From the NCBI GenBank assembly GCA_920105625.2, contig OV050030.1:253735889-253799888 (forward strand): a stretch of DNA of 64,000 nucleotides, in the 5' to 3' direction. Made by a program: the position numbers and the translations under genes. Below are positions 62,001 to 64,000 of the stretch, piece by piece. The notes beneath the pieces are model-generated. The model saw nothing but the letters and a program-made list of their open reading frames with translations. It was not told the DNA's origin and ran no database searches. Each line of letters starts with the position of its first letter. Position 1 is the stretch's first letter. Source of the DNA: Clusia tigrina (Eukaryota; Arthropoda; Insecta; Diptera; Clusiidae).

Positions 62001-63149
62001 ACACACTGATAAAACTTCAAATGGCCCTAACTTCTATACGGTACGTCCTACACCTATCAAAGTTTGCAACATACAAATGCTTGTAACTTTTTACTGGAGC
62101 GTCATAAAACCTTGAAATTTTGTAACAATAAAGTACTCGAGCCTCTTGTCAATTTAAGCTATCACTCAACGCTATGCTACCCTTGAGTCCCAAATCAAAC
62201 ACTGATAAAACTTGAAATGGCCCTAAGTTCTATACAGTACGTCCTACACCTATCAAAGTTTGCAACATACAAATGCTTGTAACTTTTTACTGGAGCGACA
62301 TAAAACCTTGAAATTTTGTAACAATAAAGTACCCGAGCCTCTTTTCAATTAAAGTTATCGCTCAAAGCTATGCTACTCTTGAGTCCCAAATAAAACACTG
62401 ATAAAACTTCAAATGGCCCTAAATTCTATACGGTACGTCATACACCTATCAAAGTTTGTAACATACAAATGCTTGTAACTTTTTACTGAAGCGTCATAAA
62501 GCCGTGAAATTTTGTAACAATAAAGAACTCGAGCCTCTTGTCAATTTAAGCTATCGCTCAAAGCTACGCTACCGTTGAGTCCCAAATCAAACACTGATAA
62601 CACTTCAAATGGCCCTAACTTCTATACGGTACGTCCTACACCTATCAAAGTTTGCAACATACAAATGCTTGTAACTTTTTACTGGAGCGTCATAAAACCT
62701 TGAAATTTTGTAACAATAAAGTACTCGAGCCTCTTGTCAATTTAAGCTATCACTCAACGCTATGCTACCCATGAGTCCCAAATCAAACACTGTTAAAACT
62801 TCAAATGGCCCTTACTTCTATACGGTACGTCCTACACCTATCAAAGTTTGCAACATACAAATGCTTGTAACTTTTTACTGGAGCGTCATAAAACCTTGAA
62901 ATTTTGTAACAATAAAGTACCCGAGCCTCTTGTCAATTAAAGTTATCGCTCAAAGCTATGCTACTCTTGATTCCCAAATAAAACACTGATAAAACTTCAA
63001 ATGGCCCTAAATTCTATACGGTACGTCATACACCTATCAAAGTTTGCAACATACAAATGCTTGTAACTTTTTACTGAAGCGTCATAAAGCCTTGAAATTT
63101 TGTAAAATAAAGTACTCGAGCCTCTTGTCAATTTAAGCTATCGCTCAAA

Positions 63150-63161
63150 GCTATATATATA
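63150..63161 (+). repeat. TA-dinucleotide expansion in one monomer
   Basis: AGCTATACTACCC of related monomers is expanded to AGCTATATATATACTACCC, a gain of three TA units. It was seen only once in the window. Confidence 0.8.
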
Positions 63162-64000
63162 CTACCCTTGAGTCCCAAATCAAACACTGATAAAACTTCA
63201 AATGGCCCTAACTTCTATACGGTACGTCCTACACCTACCAAAGTTTGCAACATACAAATGCTTCTAACTTTTTACTGGAGCGTCATAAAACCTTGAAATT
63301 TTGTAACAATAAAGTACTCGAGCCTCTTGTCAATTTATGATATCGCTCATAGCTATGCTACCCTTAAGTCCCAAATCAAACACTGATAAAACTTCAAATG
63401 GCCCTAACTTCTATACGGTACGTCATACACCTATCAAAGTTTGCAACATACAAATGCTTGTAACTTTTTACTGGAGCGTCATAAAACCTTGAAATTTTGT
63501 AACAATAAAGTACTCGAGCCTCTTGTCAATTTAAGCTATCGCTCAAAGCTACGCTGCCCTTGAGTCCCAAATCAAACACTGATAAAACTTGAAATGGCCC
63601 TAAGTTCTATACAGTACGTCCTACACCTATCAAAGTTTGCAACATACAAATGCTTGTAACTTTTTACTGGAGCGTCATAAAACCTTGAAATTTTGTAACA
63701 ATAAAGTACTCGAGCCTCTTGTCAATTTATGATATCGCTCATAGCTATGCTACCCTTGAGTCCCAAATCAAACACTGATAAAACTTCAAATGGCCCTAAC
63801 TTCTATACGGTACGTCCTACACCTATCAAAGTTTGCAACATACAAATGCTTGTAACTTTTTACTGAAGCGTCATAAAGCCTTGAAATTTTGTAACAATAA
63901 AGAACTCGAGCCTCTTGTCAATTTAAGTTATCGCTCAAAACTATGCTACCCTTGAGTCCCAAATCAAACACTGATAAAACTTCAAATGGCCCTACCTTCT

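Larger units (their letters stand above)
40139..64000 (+). repeat. Satellite array, second block, 196-bp monomer
   Basis: The same head-to-tail satellite continues in the same orientation and phase for 23.9 kb, about 120 monomers, and runs off the window in mid-monomer. The first 2.5 kb resemble the subtypes found before LINE-2. From about 42.9 kb another set dominates: TGCAATTTTGTAAAATAAAG (195 bp), GATATCGCTCATAGC, GGTTCGTCC with CATAGAAATG, and TGCAGCATAC. No host gene or other insertion was seen in this block. Confidence 0.98.

Noticed and set aside
3464..64000. CENP-B box or other known centromere protein motif in the monomer
   Set aside because: No match to the 17-bp CENP-B box pattern was seen by eye in either monomer type. 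Centromere identity stays unproven.

Overview
The window looks like arthropod, most likely insect, constitutive heterochromatin. I infer this from two families of non-LTR retrotransposon of insect type and from a very long tandem satellite. No host single-copy gene, tRNA, rRNA, bacterial operon or CRISPR array was seen. The species cannot be named from the sequence.

Layout. (1) Positions 1-3463 hold the 5' part of a non-LTR retrotransposon (LINE-1 here) read on the minus strand. It has a structured 5' leader, an ORF1 of the DUF4780 gag type, and an ORF2 that starts in a TAATG overlap with the ORF1 stop. ORF2 stays open to the window edge, with an intact endonuclease and the start of the reverse transcriptase. 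(2) Positions 3464-35991 hold a head-to-tail satellite with a 196-bp monomer and a recurrent 191-bp subtype. (3) Positions 35992-40138 hold a second, AT-rich, plus-strand non-LTR element of CR1/Jockey type (LINE-2 here). It is inserted cleanly into the satellite with a 9-bp target-site duplication. Its ORF1 has a PHD-like finger and is frameshifted. Its ORF2 keeps the full reverse transcriptase core but lacks the first part of the endonuclease. (4) Positions 40139-64000 resume the same satellite in phase and run off the window.

The satellite fills about 56.4 kb, or 88% of the window, with roughly 165 monomers before LINE-2 and 120 after it. It is a mosaic of higher-order repeats (HORs) rather than a simple array. 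Measured exact periods are 1171, 1754, 1567, 5075, 1950, 2148, 2353, 2919, 2546 and 1175 bp, each confined to its own stretch. The type monomer carries one AATAAA hexamer and one CTCGAG (XhoI) site. The 191-bp subtype lacks both and owes its length to a 5-bp deletion.

How the parts relate. LINE-2 entered an already formed HOR, since monomer order continues across it. The 5' end of LINE-1 also abuts satellite directly, so it probably inserted into the array or marks its edge. The most interesting material is the HOR mosaic, the LINE-1 translation-coupling and frameshift signals, and the folded LINE-1 5' end, which has a possible but incomplete self-cleaving-ribozyme layout.
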